This document shows, piece by piece, positions 1 to 9,432 of a stretch of 64,000 bases of DNA; positions within the stretch are counted from its first letter, which is position 1, and every line of letters begins with the position of its first letter. The stretch comes from Sphingobacterium psychroaquaticum (GTDB lineage Bacteria > Bacteroidota > Bacteroidia > Sphingobacteriales > Sphingobacteriaceae). The notes below the pieces were generated by a model. It was given only the letters and a program-made list of their open reading frames with translations, did not search any database and was not told the origin of the DNA. Made by a program: the position numbers and the translations under genes. The stretch covers positions 248,001 through 312,000 of the forward strand of contig NZ_FXAU01000003.1 of the NCBI RefSeq assembly GCF_900177625.1, written 5' to 3'.

Positions 1-1221
1 CATGATAATCCCCTTTTAAAGGGAGTCCCTGTACAATCGCAGGTATGGATGTCGCACGGCGATACCATCAAAGAAGTACCTTCTAACTTTAAGATTATTG
101 CGAGTACGGATAAAGTTCGTGTTGCGGCGTATCAGGTCGAAGGAACGCAAACGTTCGGTATTCAGTTTCACCCGGAGGTGACACACAGCACAGACGGACA
201 AGTTCTATTGAAAAATTTCGTTGTTGATATTTGTGGTTGTTCACAAGATTGGACCTCAACAGCGTTTGTAGAAACTACAGTTGCAGAGCTTAAAGAACAA
301 TTAGGTGATGATCACGTAATCATGGCACTATCAGGTGGTGTAGACTCTACAGTTGCGGCGGTGTTATTGCACCATGCAATCGGTAAAAATTTACATTGTA
401 TTTTTGTGGATCACGGCTTACTTCGCAAGAATGAGTATGAGCAAGTATTGGATTCCTACAAAAATATGGGACTTAATATTAAAGGTATCCATGCAAAAGA
501 CCTATTCTACGGTAAGCTAGCAGGTTTCTCTGAACCAGAGCAAAAGCGTAAGATCATTGGAGGCGCATTTATTGATGTCTTTGATGAAGCGGCTAAGGAA
601 GTGCAAAAGGAACTACCAGCTGGTTTGGAAGTGAAATGGTTAGGTCAAGGAACAATTTATCCGGATATTATCGAATCTATTTCCGTAAAAGGTCCATCGG
701 CAACAATCAAATCACACCACAATGTGGGCGGTTTACCTGACTTTATGAAACTTAAAGTCGTAGAGCCATTGAAGACGTTGTTTAAGGATGAGGTAAGACG
801 AGTAGGAAAGACATTAGGGGTTGATCCTAATATCTTGGGTAGACATCCTTTTCCAGGTCCAGGCTTAGGTATTCGTATTTTAGGCGATATAACGGAAGAA
901 AAGGTACGGATTTTGCAAGAGGCTGATGATATATACATTCGCAATCTAAAGGAAAGTGGATGGTACGATAAAGTATGGCAGGCAGGTACGATCTTTCTTC
1001 CTGTTCAATCCGTTGGCGTAATGGGCGATGAGCGTACGTACGAACATGTTGTTGCTTTGCGCGCCGTAGGCTCGTTAGATGGAATGACAGCCGACTGGAT
1101 TCACTTGCCATATGATTTGTTAGCGAAAATTTCAAACGAAATCATCAATCATGTTAAAGGAATCAACCGAGTTGTTTATGATATCAGTTCAAAACCACCA
1201 GCAACGATTGAGTGGGAATAA
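1..1221 (+). CDS. guaA: GMP synthase (glutamine-hydrolysing), 5' end missing
   Basis: This cytosolic enzyme converts XMP, glutamine and ATP to GMP, the last step of guanine nucleotide synthesis. The reading frame is open from base 1 ([16 protein letters not shown] precedes the first ATG at 49), so the start lies outside the window. The visible part holds the end of the class I glutamine amidotransferase domain, with the QFHPEV His and Glu of the catalytic triad. Next comes the ATP-pyrophosphatase domain with the P-loop SGGVDS (bases 331-348), and then the C-terminal dimerisation domain ending PPATIEWE. The nucleophilic Cys is off the left edge. The next gene starts inside its 3' end. guaB, the preceding pathway step, lies 20 kb away and is not linked. 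Confidence 0.97.
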   Translation, partial: HDNPLLKGVPVQSQVWMSHGDTIKEVPSNFKIIASTDKVRVAAYQVEGTQTFGIQFHPEVTHSTDGQVLLKNFVVDICGCSQDWTSTAFVETTVAELKEQLGDDHVIMALSGGVDSTVAAVLLHHAIGKNLHCIFVDHGLLRKNEYEQVLDSYKNMGLNIKGIHAKDLFYGKLAGFSEPEQKRKIIGGAFIDVFDEAAKEVQKELPAGLEVKWLGQGTIYPDIIESISVKGPSATIKSHHNVGGLPDFMKLKVVEPLKTLFKDEVRRVGKTLGVDPNILGRHPFPGPGLGIRILGDITEEKVRILQEADDIYIRNLKESGWYDKVWQAGTIFLPVQSVGVMGDERTYEHVVALRAVGSLDGMTADWIHLPYDLLAKISNEIINHVKGINRVVYDISSKPPATIEWE

Positions 1222-2482
1222 AATTCTTACTGGTTTAGGTATTATCCTAGCTTTGGGCGCTTGTTCGCCCAAAACTACGGGTGTCCTACAGTCTCCGGGC
1301 CATCAGGGTGGAATGGTGAGCGGACAACCCGTAAAGAAAGAAGATAATAAGTCTACCTCAGCACATAAAGTAGAGTTAACGAAGGAGGAAAGAGAGGCGA
1401 AGTTTATCGCTGAAAAACGATCGAAAAACAACAGTATTACACTGGTACTTCCTTTTCAGTTGGATAAAGTGAATCCGGCAGCTCTTTCAAAAGCTGATGT
1501 TACACGTTCTTCGATTGCGCTTGACTTTTATCAAGGCTTTCAGATGGGATTGGATGAGGTGGCCAAGCAAGGAAAGTCTTTTGTGCTTGATGTGGTTGAT
1601 TCTCGGGATGACGAATTACATAATAGCCGGATTGCAAATTCATTGGATGTCCGTGGGGCATCGTTGATTGTTGGTCCCGTGTATCCAAAAGAGATACGTT
1701 CCTTTGGTGAAGGCTTGGTGGATAAGTCCGTGTTACAGATTAACCCTTTGGCAGCGTCACGTGCTACGGATTATAATTTGTCCAACTTAGTATCGCTGAC
1801 GCCATCGATAACGATGCATACCCGTGCCATGGCGAGCCAGATGGCGCGCGACGCTGGGAGTGGGGATGTGTTGATTATTTACAGTACGGGAGATGCTGAT
1901 GGAAAACAGTTTTTGACGGGCTTCGCAGGTGAGATTCGTAAAGTAAAACCAAGTGCACAAATTAAAACAGTTTCTTCTCTTGCGCAGTTAAATGAAGCAA
2001 TGACTACGACCGGTTCTAATTTAATTGCGGTCGGAACAACCGAGAAAACGGAACTACGTTCTTTTTTGAGCAATTTAGATAAGAAAGTGAAAGAGGGATA
2101 CTATACTTTTAAATTGTATGGACACCCGCTTTGGGATCGTATCGATTTTAGTGGTTTTGAAAATTTTGAAAATTACAGCCCGATAATTTCCGCGGAAGCA
2201 CATATTAAATCTTGGTCTAGTGCGGTTAAAGATTTTAGAGAAAAATATACCGCTTCGTTTGGAGTAGCACCTTCAGATCATGCTTTTAAAGGTTACGATG
2301 TAGCGCGTTACTTTGGTAATTTAATGGCGAAGTATGGTGCGGATTATGCGAACCATGTTACGAAAGAAAGTTATGACGGAATATATAGTTCGTATAACTT
2401 TGAGAAGAATAACACAGCAGGCTATCTTAATAATGCCGTTTCGTATAAAGTATACCGCGGCAATACCTTTCAATTGAATTAA
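1178..2482 (+). CDS. Lipoprotein with type 1 periplasmic-binding fold (LpoA/LppC-like)
   Basis: A predicted lipoprotein of about 434 residues. With the ATG at 1178 the N-terminus is a signal peptide ending in the lipobox LGAC (Cys29). A TTG at 1208 would give a shorter signal, and an ATG at 1151 is also in frame. All three overlap the end of guaA. The mature part resembles receptor-family ligand-binding proteins (Peripla_BP_6/LpoA type), for example in the stretch ending [12 protein letters not shown]. In related families such proteins activate penicillin-binding proteins or bind small ligands; neither role is proven here. It shares one base with the downstream methyltransferase (TAATG), so the two are probably translationally coupled. 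Confidence 0.75.
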   Translation: MISVQNHQQRLSGNKILTGLGIILALGACSPKTTGVLQSPGHQGGMVSGQPVKKEDNKSTSAHKVELTKEEREAKFIAEKRSKNNSITLVLPFQLDKVNPAALSKADVTRSSIALDFYQGFQMGLDEVAKQGKSFVLDVVDSRDDELHNSRIANSLDVRGASLIVGPVYPKEIRSFGEGLVDKSVLQINPLAASRATDYNLSNLVSLTPSITMHTRAMASQMARDAGSGDVLIIYSTGDADGKQFLTGFAGEIRKVKPSAQIKTVSSLAQLNEAMTTTGSNLIAVGTTEKTELRSFLSNLDKKVKEGYYTFKLYGHPLWDRIDFSGFENFENYSPIISAEAHIKSWSSAVKDFREKYTASFGVAPSDHAFKGYDVARYFGNLMAKYGADYANHVTKESYDGIYSSYNFEKNNTAGYLNNAVSYKVYRGNTFQLN

Positions 2483-3666
2483 TGGCGGAAGTAAATCCAC
2501 GTCGAGTTGAGTTGTATGTTCGTAATTTTGAGCGTGCGCTCGAAGAGTATACTGCTGAAGAACCCTTCGCTCGGTTTTTAACACGTTTTTTTAAAGAAAA
2601 TAAACAAATGGGATCATCCGATAGACGGATGACCTCCCGTTTGTGCTATAACTTTTTTCGCCTGGGGCAGGCTATCCCAACAGCGGAACCAATGCAGCGC
2701 TTGATTGTTGCAGAATTCCTATGTGAATCAAGTAGTCCTATTGTTAGCCTATATGAACCCGAATGGCAAACGGTGTCTGGCGAATCATTGGAAACCAAGA
2801 TTACTTTTCTACAAGGTTTAGGAATAGAGGTTTCTCAGACGATCTTCCCGTATACAGAAAATCTTTCCGCGACGATTGAACCGACATATTTTTCGTTAAG
2901 CCATCTCATTCAGCCGGATTTGTTTATTCGTGCAAAAAAGGCAGAAGTAGAGCAGGTAGAGCGTGCCTTACTGAAACATAAGATTTCTTTTTTGCGCGAA
3001 GGTGATACAGGGTTCCGATTAGCAAACGGCAGCCGTTTGCAGGATGTGCGCGGTATTAAGGGGCGTTATGAGGTGCAGGATTTATCTTCTCAGGAAACGA
3101 TTAACGCCTTCCAGATAGCGGGAAAGGAAAGTTGGTGGGACGCCTGTGCCGCATCGGGTGGTAAATCGTTGATGTTACTGGATATGTATCCACAATTAGA
3201 TTTGCTCGTATCCGATATACGCTTAAGTATCTTGCGCAACTTGAATGAACGATTTGAGGAAGCTGGCGTCAAGACGATGGCTTATCGACAAAAGATTATT
3301 GATCTGACAGGCGATGTATCCGCGATACTGGGAAGTGAGCAGTTTGATGGCATCTTGTTAGACGCACCATGTTCGGGCTCGGGTACATGGGGACGCACGC
3401 CTGAAATGATACAACAATTTAGTGTCGGTAAGATTAAGCACTTTGCTGACCTACAGAAAAAAATAGCACGCAATGTGGTCCCTTATTTAAAACGTAATGG
3501 TACCCTGATCTATATAACCTGTTCTGTTTTTAGCGATGAAAACGAAGCTGTCGTTGCCTACCTAGAAAAAACATTTGGCCTTGTCGTCGAAGAATCGCGA
3601 ACAATTAACGGTTACACAAAACGAGCGGATAGCATGTTTGTTGCCCGGCTCAGGAAGATAAACTAG
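2482..3666 (+). CDS. RsmB/RsmF-type rRNA (cytosine-C5) methyltransferase
   Basis: A 394-residue SAM-dependent RNA methyltransferase of the Fmu/Sun/NOP2 family, which makes 5-methylcytosine in rRNA. The SAM-binding loop is DACAASGGK (residues 220-228). The two catalytic cysteines lie in DAPCSGSG (Cys297) and ITCS (Cys347). The N-terminal 200 residues would be the NusB-like and PUA-like RNA-recognition part. The exact target base cannot be read from sequence. Its ATG overlaps the stop of the upstream lipoprotein by one base. Its stop overlaps the stop of the convergent universal stress gene through a shared CTAG. Confidence 0.88.
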   Translation: MAEVNPRRVELYVRNFERALEEYTAEEPFARFLTRFFKENKQMGSSDRRMTSRLCYNFFRLGQAIPTAEPMQRLIVAEFLCESSSPIVSLYEPEWQTVSGESLETKITFLQGLGIEVSQTIFPYTENLSATIEPTYFSLSHLIQPDLFIRAKKAEVEQVERALLKHKISFLREGDTGFRLANGSRLQDVRGIKGRYEVQDLSSQETINAFQIAGKESWWDACAASGGKSLMLLDMYPQLDLLVSDIRLSILRNLNERFEEAGVKTMAYRQKIIDLTGDVSAILGSEQFDGILLDAPCSGSGTWGRTPEMIQQFSVGKIKHFADLQKKIARNVVPYLKRNGTLIYITCSVFSDENEAVVAYLEKTFGLVVEESRTINGYTKRADSMFVARLRKIN

Positions 3667-4130
3667 TCACATTTGTTGGGAACTACCAAGACCGGACAAC
3701 TCGCTTTACGAATGACGGACTCGGATACACTGCCCGAAATAAAATGTTCAAATCCGGTTCTTCCGTTGGATCCGATGATAATGAGATCGGCTGCCCATTG
3801 TGTTGCAGTTTCTAAAATTTCGTCCCGTATGTTCCCCACTTTGTTGAACGTGAATACTTCATTCGCGCTGTTGAACTCGGCCGCCAGCTCATTTAAATAT
3901 TTTTGCGTTGCCTCGAGTTGTATCTGTGCTACTTCAGGTACAATGATGGGTTGCTGACCCAGTAAAGGATCGGCGCCATAGCTGGCAGGTGAGGTCGGAG
4001 GAATTACAGTGATCAGTGCCAAAATGGAGTTAAACTCTTGGGCAAGGTCTTTTGCATAGGCAATTGCCTTTTCTGTGCATGGACTATCGTCCACCGCAAG
4101 CAGAATTCTATTAAATCTGTTATACTTCAT
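3663..4130 (-). CDS. Universal stress protein (UspA family)
   Basis: A 155-residue single-domain Usp protein, cytosolic, probably ATP-binding and dimeric. The fold starts with MKYNRFNRILLAVDDS. The C-terminal part holds the nucleotide-binding pattern G-2x-G-9x-G-S/T in GSNGRTGFEHFISGSVSES, followed by ASCPVLVVP. I chose the ATG at 4130 because the family begins just before the first beta strand; a longer frame to 4172 adds 14 residues with no family match. The gene stands alone and faces the methyltransferase tail to tail. Confidence 0.88.
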   Translation of the reverse strand: MKYNRFNRILLAVDDSPCTEKAIAYAKDLAQEFNSILALITVIPPTSPASYGADPLLGQQPIIVPEVAQIQLEATQKYLNELAAEFNSANEVFTFNKVGNIRDEILETATQWAADLIIIGSNGRTGFEHFISGSVSESVIRKASCPVLVVPNKCD

Positions 4131-4193
4131 AATTACAACAATTTTAAACTTATCTTCGTATGTACAAAACACGTACCGATTCTTTATTGTTTT

Positions 4194-4976
4194 ATGGATA
4201 CTATGGATATACTGTTAGGACGTTGTAATTTAACTGTTGTGCCACTGCGGGCTGAAGCATCTCATCGTAGTGAGATGGTAAGTCAAGTGTTGTTTGGTGA
4301 AGAGTTTGTGATACTTCAGGAGGAAGCTGATTGGGCTTTTGTGCGCTTGCATGATCCTGTCTATGAAGGATGGATCCAAAAAGGACAATATGTTTCTCTG
4401 GAGCCGATGCCTGGAGGGACAGCGTCCTTGATCGAATCGTTGGTTGTTGATGTCGAAGGTGCTACAGCCCGTACAGCGGAGCGTGTGGTCCATTTAGTTC
4501 CCGGAACGAAGATTATGATTAATGATTACCGGGCGACAACTACGGAATGGTTCGAGATTGAAGGCAAGTTACGGAAACCCACAATTGACGATTTTGATGT
4601 TGAATTAAAACGACTTGTAACACATTATAAGGACACACCTTATCTATGGGGTGGGCGTTCCGATGCAGGGATTGATTGCTCAGGGCTTACGCTGGCTTGT
4701 TATCGTCATTTTGGGATTGATCTCCCACGGGACGCTTATCAACAAGCAGAATTAGGCGAGGTCGTTGATTTTCTATCTGAGATAAAAGCGGGGGATTTGG
4801 CGTTCTTTGATAATGCGGATGGAAAGATTACGCATGTTGGTATGATGCTGGATGCCGAAACGATTTTACACGCTTCGGCACGTGTACGTGTGGATAAAAT
4901 GGACTCCGAAGGAATATTTAATAAAGAATGGAATCGGTATACGCATAAGTTGCGGATCGTAAAGCGTTATTGGTAG
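4194..4976 (+). CDS. NlpC/P60 peptidoglycan endopeptidase with SH3-like domains
   Basis: A 260-residue C40 peptidase expected to cleave gamma-D-glutamyl-diaminoacyl bonds in stem peptides of cell wall fragments. Residues 1-130 look like two bacterial SH3-type modules. The catalytic domain starts near residue 138 with the family pattern PYLWGGRS. Catalytic residues are Cys162 (IDCSGL), His214 (THVGM) and His226 (HAS). No signal peptide is seen, so it may act on imported muropeptides in recycling, as YkfC-type enzymes do; this is inference. The ATG at 4203 is an equally possible start. The in-frame extension to 4038 runs antisense through the Usp gene and is unlikely to be translated. Confidence 0.88.
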   Translation: MDTMDILLGRCNLTVVPLRAEASHRSEMVSQVLFGEEFVILQEEADWAFVRLHDPVYEGWIQKGQYVSLEPMPGGTASLIESLVVDVEGATARTAERVVHLVPGTKIMINDYRATTTEWFEIEGKLRKPTIDDFDVELKRLVTHYKDTPYLWGGRSDAGIDCSGLTLACYRHFGIDLPRDAYQQAELGEVVDFLSEIKAGDLAFFDNADGKITHVGMMLDAETILHASARVRVDKMDSEGIFNKEWNRYTHKLRIVKRYW

Positions 4977-4985
4977 TTGGTAGAG

Positions 4986-5012
4986 AGTACAAAGTATAGA
5001 GTACTTTGTACT
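4986..5012. terminator. Hairpin after the NlpC/P60 gene, low-complexity TACTTTGTACT run
   Basis: AGTACAAAGTA (4986-4996) and TACTTTGTACT (5002-5012) form a perfect 11-bp stem with a 5-base loop, 10 bases after the stop codon. Imperfect copies of TACTT/GTACT continue to about 5040. There is no clear T-run, so it may be a processing or termination hairpin, or simply repeat DNA. Confidence 0.35.
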
Positions 5013-5040
5013 TTGTACTTGCTACTTAGTACTTACTATT

Positions 5041-5262
5041 TACGACTAATTTAGGAGGGCACGAGCCAAAGTCTCGCGCCAGCGATGGGAGGTTCGTTCT
5101 TCGGCGAAACCTTGTTAGTCCTTCGATGACGCTAGGTTAATCTTTCGGCGAGGACTGACTGAATTTTCTCGCGCTGTGAGGTTGAGCCTGCAACGATGTT
5201 TGGTTTAGGTTTTAGCATAATCGTCATCCCGACAAAGGAGGGCTCCACGGACCTTAAACGTA
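5041..5262. repeat. Gene-free GC-richer stretch, possible dispersed intergenic repeat
   Basis: Between the NlpC/P60 and TPR genes, about 220 bases carry no credible reading frame. They are rich in C/G words (CTCGCGC occurs twice) unlike the AT-rich intergenic DNA elsewhere in the window. The right part holds CGTCATCCCGACAAAGGAGG, a sequence style I associate with dispersed intergenic repeats in Sphingobacteriaceae. That recollection is unverified, and no second copy is present in this window. Confidence 0.35.
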
Positions 5263-5391
5263 CGTGCTTGTTTTTTTATGAACGATGAATATTGAATGAT
5301 GAATAACCCTTTTTATATATTACCCAGTAGTCAATTAATACCGGTATTGACGACCACAGTTCCAGATCGATTTTTAGTGGAGGAGCAAACC

Positions 5392-6288
5392 ATGGAAGAG
5401 ATTCGATTCGCTGTCCAGGGACTGCAACATTATATGGCAGGGAATCTGTCGGAGGCTGTTGCCTGCTATAGCGAAGCGATTGAGCAATTTCCCACATTAC
5501 CATTTTTCTTTGCTTGTCGTTCGCTCGTCAATGAAGAGTTAGGCGATAGTGAAGGGGCCTTTTATGATTATCAAGTTGCAAAGAAAATCGATTTTAATTA
5601 TCATATCTTTTTAGAATGGGTAGAGAATAAACCAGCCTTCGCTACAGGAGACTCCACTATTTTTTCTGATTTAAAATCTTTGTTGGACGCGGCATTACAT
5701 TCGGTTCAGCAGTTTGATTATGCGCATGGGCTAGCACTTTATAGCGATGCTGTTGTTCGGTTTCCAGCGGAAGTACAGGTCCTTGTTTACCGGGGCGCGC
5801 TATACATGCGATTACTACAATATGATCTTGCCTTAATGGATTTCAATGCGGCTATTGATCGGGATGCTACTTTATTTCAGGCTTTTGTATCGCGGGCAAA
5901 GCTGTATGTTGCGATCCGCGAACATGATTTAGCCCTAAAGGATTTTGGAGTGGCAGTGGCTTTAGATCCGGAGAATAGTTTAGTATATGAAGAGCGTGGG
6001 AATTTCTTGATGGAAATCGGAGCATACGAGCGTGCTGTTGCGGATTTCGATAAGTTGACAATGTTGCTCCCGGAGGATTTTTATGTCTTTGCACTGCGGG
6101 CTGATCTTTATGAAAAAATGGAAGCGTGGACGGAGGCCCTAGCAGATTATGATCGCGCAATTACGTTTAACCCATATTATGCAGATTTATACGCTTATCG
6201 GGCGGATATAAAGGATCGCTTGGGCGACCAGAATGGAGCAGAAGAAGATAGACAACGTTTTGCTGCGATAGAAAATGATGAAGATTAA
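5392..6288 (+). CDS. Tetratricopeptide repeat protein
   Basis: A 298-residue protein made almost entirely of TPR units, recognisable by repeated patterns such as YDLALMDFNAAIDRD, HDLALKDFGVAVALD, YERAVADFDKL and WTEALADYDRAI. TPRs form helical scaffolds for protein-protein contacts; the partner is unknown. No signal peptide is seen. I prefer the ATG at 5392 because a GGAGGAG purine run lies just upstream, a rare Shine-Dalgarno-like site in this window, and because the repeats start there. An ATG at 5296 adds 32 residues with no recognisable fold. A strong hairpin terminator follows the stop codon. Confidence 0.85.
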   Translation: MEEIRFAVQGLQHYMAGNLSEAVACYSEAIEQFPTLPFFFACRSLVNEELGDSEGAFYDYQVAKKIDFNYHIFLEWVENKPAFATGDSTIFSDLKSLLDAALHSVQQFDYAHGLALYSDAVVRFPAEVQVLVYRGALYMRLLQYDLALMDFNAAIDRDATLFQAFVSRAKLYVAIREHDLALKDFGVAVALDPENSLVYEERGNFLMEIGAYERAVADFDKLTMLLPEDFYVFALRADLYEKMEAWTEALADYDRAITFNPYYADLYAYRADIKDRLGDQNGAEEDRQRFAAIENDED

Positions 6289-6289
6289 A

Positions 6290-6325
6290 AACAAAGCCCT
6301 GTCTTTTTGTAGACAGGGCTTTGTT
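6290..6325. terminator. Bidirectional hairpin terminator between the TPR gene and the feo operon
   Basis: A perfect 15-bp stem (AACAAAGCCCTGTCT at 6290-6304 with its complement at 6311-6325) encloses the loop TTTTGT. It sits between the convergent TPR gene and the FeoB-associated gene. Confidence 0.85.
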
Positions 6326-6326
6326 C

Positions 6327-6476
6327 CTATTTCTTAGATTGGTCTACGGCACAGCCGCATCCCTTATTACATCCGCCCGCTTTACCTTTACTCGGAAACA
6401 AGCGCTTTACCACAAAATAGACGGCAACAATAAAGACTATTGCTATAATAATATATTGTATGGTTAATGTATCCAT
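6327..6476 (-). CDS. FeoB-associated Cys-rich membrane protein
   Basis: A 49-residue protein read directly from the sequence. It starts MDTLTIQYIIIAIVFIVAVY, a single membrane helix, and continues through a basic stretch (KRLFPSKGK) to a Cys-rich tail GGCNKGCGCAVDQSKK with four cysteines if both CGC residues are counted with the first two. This is the layout of the FeoB_associated family, which accompanies ferrous iron transporters and is presumed to bind metal or assist FeoB. It lies 7 bases downstream of feoB on the same strand, so it is the last gene of the feo operon. The terminator hairpin follows directly. Confidence 0.85.
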   Translation of the reverse strand: MDTLTIQYIIIAIVFIVAVYFVVKRLFPSKGKAGGCNKGCGCAVDQSKK

Positions 6477-6483
6477 GATATTT

Positions 6484-8586
6484 TTATTTTAAGAATTGAT
6501 ACGCAAGGAACGCAACGATATACGCTAATCCCGTCATCATTCCTGTTTGTATTAGTGTCCATTTCCAAGAACCTGTCTCGCGCTTCATTATGGCAATTGT
6601 ACTCATGCATTGCATTGCGAACGCATAAAACAAGAGTAAGGATACTCCCGATGCCAAATTGTATGCTGGCAGCCCTGTATTTCTGTTTATTTCAGATTTC
6701 ATCTTTGTGAGCAAGGTTTCTTTTTGGGCATCGTCCTCAATATCTACATCTTCCCCTAGACTATATACCGTCGCCATGGTGGCAACAAATACCTCACGCG
6801 CGGCAAAGGATGAAACAAGACCGATACCCATCTTCCAGTCGTATCCTAAAGGCTCTACAATAGGTTCAATACCCATGCCAATGTAACCGAGGAAAGAGTG
6901 TTCTAGTTTGTATGATGCAACCTCTTCGGCTAAATGATCCTCACCAATTGTTGGGTTAGCCTCGAGGATATATTTCTCCGGATTGTAGAATTTGTCGTTC
7001 GGGCCGAAACTTCCAAGTACCCACAATACAATAGCCATTGATAAGATAATCTTACCGGCACCAAAAAGGAAGCCAGAAGTTTTATCCCAAACATTGGTTA
7101 CTACATTTCGCCAGTCTGGCGCTTTGTATGATGGTAATTCAAAGATTAGGAAAGAACGGTGTTTTGTCTTGACTATTTTACTTAAGATCCATGCCGATGC
7201 TAAGGCAGCGACCACACCTAATACATAGAGTAGGGCCAGGGTTAACCCTTGGATTCCAAAGCCTAAGAAGGTTTCATTCGGGATAACGAGTGAAATTAAA
7301 ACGACATATATTGGTAAGCGTGCTGAGCAGGTCATAAATGGCGTAACCAACATCGTAATCAAGCGTTCTTTTGTGTTCTCGATATTACGCGCCGACATGA
7401 TGGCCGGTACGGCACAGCCGATCCCTGACATCAACGGAATTACGGACTTACCGTTCAGTCCGTAAGGACGTAACCAGCGATCCATCAAGAAAACAACGCG
7501 GCTCATGTAACCCGTTTCTTCCATTAAGGAAATCAGGATAAATAAAATAGCAATTTGCGGAACAAAGATGACGATACCGCCAATACCAGATAGGACACCT
7601 TGTGTAATAAGGTTTGATATTGGTCCTTCAGGCAGGATACCTGCCACCAGATCTACTAAACTGGCAAAAGATTCGTCAATCCAGTCCATGATGGGGGTCG
7701 CCAAGATGAAGACCAATTGGAAAATAATAAGCAGAATAGCAAAGAAAACAATATACCCCATTACTGGATGAAGTAAAAGCTTGTCAATTTTATTCGTTTT
7801 AGTCAAGTGTAGATTTTCTTTGCGAACAGCAATTGCATCTATCTCTTTATCAATTTGCTTGTTTCGGGAAATAGATTCCCACCGTTGGAGATCATTTGCT
7901 GTAAATCCGTGTGTGCTTCTGATATTCTTAAGAGCAAGGCGTTGGTCCGCTGATAGGAAGGAAACATCCTCTTGCGCCAAGTATTGCCACGTCTGATACT
8001 CCGTCTGTAATGGGAAGAGCTTTTTGGCTTCCTCAAGCGCTGGAACGAACCTGCTATCAATCGTAAATTTGCTGCTATAATAGCCCGGACGTTCGTCAAA
8101 TGCTTCGATCAATTGGTGTATACCATGCCCGTTTCGCGCATCGGTGGTGTATACTTTTGTGTTTAGGTATTGTTCAAGTTTTTGGTAATCAATCTCTAAA
8201 CCTTTGCCTTTTGCTTCATCGATCATATTGATCACAAATAGCGCCGGTACACCGAGCTCACGTGCTTGCTGATATAAGATAATTGACCGCTTGAGGTTGT
8301 TGGGCTCACTCACGACAACAACTAAGTCCGGATGTGATTTATTTTCTTTATTTCCAAGGATTTGGTAAACGATATCTTCATCGAGCGATGTTGGAAATAA
8401 GGTGTACGTTCCAGGTAAATCGATAATCGAATAGGTTTTTCCATTAGCTTTAACGGTACCTTCTCTTTTTTCAACGGTAATGCCTGGGTAATTACCAACA
8501 TGTTGGTTTAACTTTGTAATACGATTAAAGACGGATGTTTTTCCGACATTTGGGTTGCCTAACAGCGCGATAATGGGATTACTCAT
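6484..8586 (-). CDS. feoB: Ferrous iron transport protein B
   Basis: A 700-residue inner membrane Fe(II) transporter. The N-terminal G domain shows G1 GNPNVGKTS (residues 10-18), G3 DLPG (56-59) and G4 NMID (120-123). A helical GDI-like linker follows up to about residue 270. The membrane part contains two Gate-type halves with the conserved patterns around YMSRVVFLMDRWLRPYGLNG and SGIGCAVPAIMSAR. It is shorter than the 773-residue E. coli protein because of shorter loops and C-terminus, which is usual in Bacteroidetes. The ATG overlaps the feoA stop by four bases (ATGA), and the small Cys-rich gene follows. The operon is feoA-feoB-FeoB-associated. Confidence 0.96.
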   Translation of the reverse strand: MSNPIIALLGNPNVGKTSVFNRITKLNQHVGNYPGITVEKREGTVKANGKTYSIIDLPGTYTLFPTSLDEDIVYQILGNKENKSHPDLVVVVSEPNNLKRSIILYQQARELGVPALFVINMIDEAKGKGLEIDYQKLEQYLNTKVYTTDARNGHGIHQLIEAFDERPGYYSSKFTIDSRFVPALEEAKKLFPLQTEYQTWQYLAQEDVSFLSADQRLALKNIRSTHGFTANDLQRWESISRNKQIDKEIDAIAVRKENLHLTKTNKIDKLLLHPVMGYIVFFAILLIIFQLVFILATPIMDWIDESFASLVDLVAGILPEGPISNLITQGVLSGIGGIVIFVPQIAILFILISLMEETGYMSRVVFLMDRWLRPYGLNGKSVIPLMSGIGCAVPAIMSARNIENTKERLITMLVTPFMTCSARLPIYVVLISLVIPNETFLGFGIQGLTLALLYVLGVVAALASAWILSKIVKTKHRSFLIFELPSYKAPDWRNVVTNVWDKTSGFLFGAGKIILSMAIVLWVLGSFGPNDKFYNPEKYILEANPTIGEDHLAEEVASYKLEHSFLGYIGMGIEPIVEPLGYDWKMGIGLVSSFAAREVFVATMATVYSLGEDVDIEDDAQKETLLTKMKSEINRNTGLPAYNLASGVSLLLFYAFAMQCMSTIAIMKRETGSWKWTLIQTGMMTGLAYIVAFLAYQFLK

Positions 8587-8828
8587 AGGGAATTTTTTTC
8601 AACTAAAATATGATAAGCTTCAGATTTACGAATAGCTATTAATGTGTTTGAAGTATGGATGTGAAGGCCGATAGGTCCATTAAAAGGAGCTTTGTGTTTG
8701 ATCTCTACAAGGCAACCTGGAAGCAGGCCCATCTCTAGAAATTTAGAAGGTAATTCGGTGGCGTTTACTTCGCTAATACGGGCACATTCACCAATGGTAA
8801 GGGTATCTAGACTGAAACTTTTTTGCAT
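8583..8828 (-). CDS. feoA: Ferrous iron transport protein A
   Basis: An 81-residue FeoA protein with an SH3-like fold: LPSKFLEMGLLPGCLVEIKHKAP is the family core, followed by GLHIHTSNTLIAIRKSEA. It is a small cytosolic partner required for FeoB-mediated iron uptake. It is first in the operon and overlaps feoB by four bases. A TATCTTTG promoter element lies about 60 bases upstream, back to back with the MarR gene. Confidence 0.93.
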   Translation of the reverse strand: MQKSFSLDTLTIGECARISEVNATELPSKFLEMGLLPGCLVEIKHKAPFNGPIGLHIHTSNTLIAIRKSEAYHILVEKNSL

Positions 8829-8886
8829 TTTTTCTGTTAAAAAAATTATAAAATCTATATTCGGGATATATTTGTTGTCTTTGCTT

Positions 8887-8894
8887 CAAAGATA
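8887..8894 (-). promoter_or_regulatory. -7 element (TATCTTTG) upstream of feoA
   Basis: On the minus strand TATCTTTG matches the Bacteroidetes -7 consensus TAnnTTTG. No clear TTG -33 box is found at the usual distance, so an activator or a weak -33 may be involved. Confidence 0.4.
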
Positions 8895-8955
8895 GCTAAT
8901 TTAGATTGATTCTACGTTTAAATGTTGTCACACTTTTGTTTTAATTAAGAAAACT

Positions 8956-9426
8956 ATGAAAATTGAGGAAGAGATAAAGGTAAAGAGTTTTAGTAGTGAT
9001 TGGCAGCGCGCCTCAATAAACATTATGTATACGGGGAATTGGCTGAACTTGATTCTGGAAAAACGTGCCGCTAAGAAGCAAATTACTTTGCAGCAATTCA
9101 ATGTTTTACGAATTTTGCGCGGACAATTACCTAACCCGTCAACGAATAATTTGTTGAAAAATAGGATGATAACCAATACGCCTGATATCTCTCGCTTAGT
9201 CGATCGAATTGTGGCTAAAGGATTGGTTTCTCGGTGTAAAAATAAGGAGGATAAGCGTGCTGTGGATCTCTTTATTACGGAAAAAGGGTTGGCTTTATTG
9301 GAGGAGATTGAGGACGATATGATGCTGAATGATCTTTTACCACAGAATTTATCGGAACAGGAAGCTTTTCAGCTGAGCGAGTTGCTCGATAAATTCCGTG
9401 GTTCTATACCGCCAGAGGAGGTTTAA
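8956..9426 (+). CDS. MarR family transcriptional regulator
   Basis: A 156-residue winged-helix regulator. The N-terminal helix bundle is followed by the recognition region TPDISRLVDRIVAKGLVSRC and the wing with the family signature KEDKRAVDLFITEKGLALL. It is transcribed divergently from feoAB across a 127-bp gap, which makes it a candidate regulator of iron uptake or of its own gene; this is inference from position. Its stop lies six bases from the stop of the convergent ZIP transporter. Confidence 0.88.
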   Translation: MKIEEEIKVKSFSSDWQRASINIMYTGNWLNLILEKRAAKKQITLQQFNVLRILRGQLPNPSTNNLLKNRMITNTPDISRLVDRIVAKGLVSRCKNKEDKRAVDLFITEKGLALLEEIEDDMMLNDLLPQNLSEQEAFQLSELLDKFRGSIPPEEV

Positions 9427-9432
9427 TATCTT

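Noticed and set aside
4038..4193. Longer N-terminus of the NlpC/P60 protein
   Set aside because: It runs antisense through the universal stress gene and does not look like a signal peptide or SH3 module.
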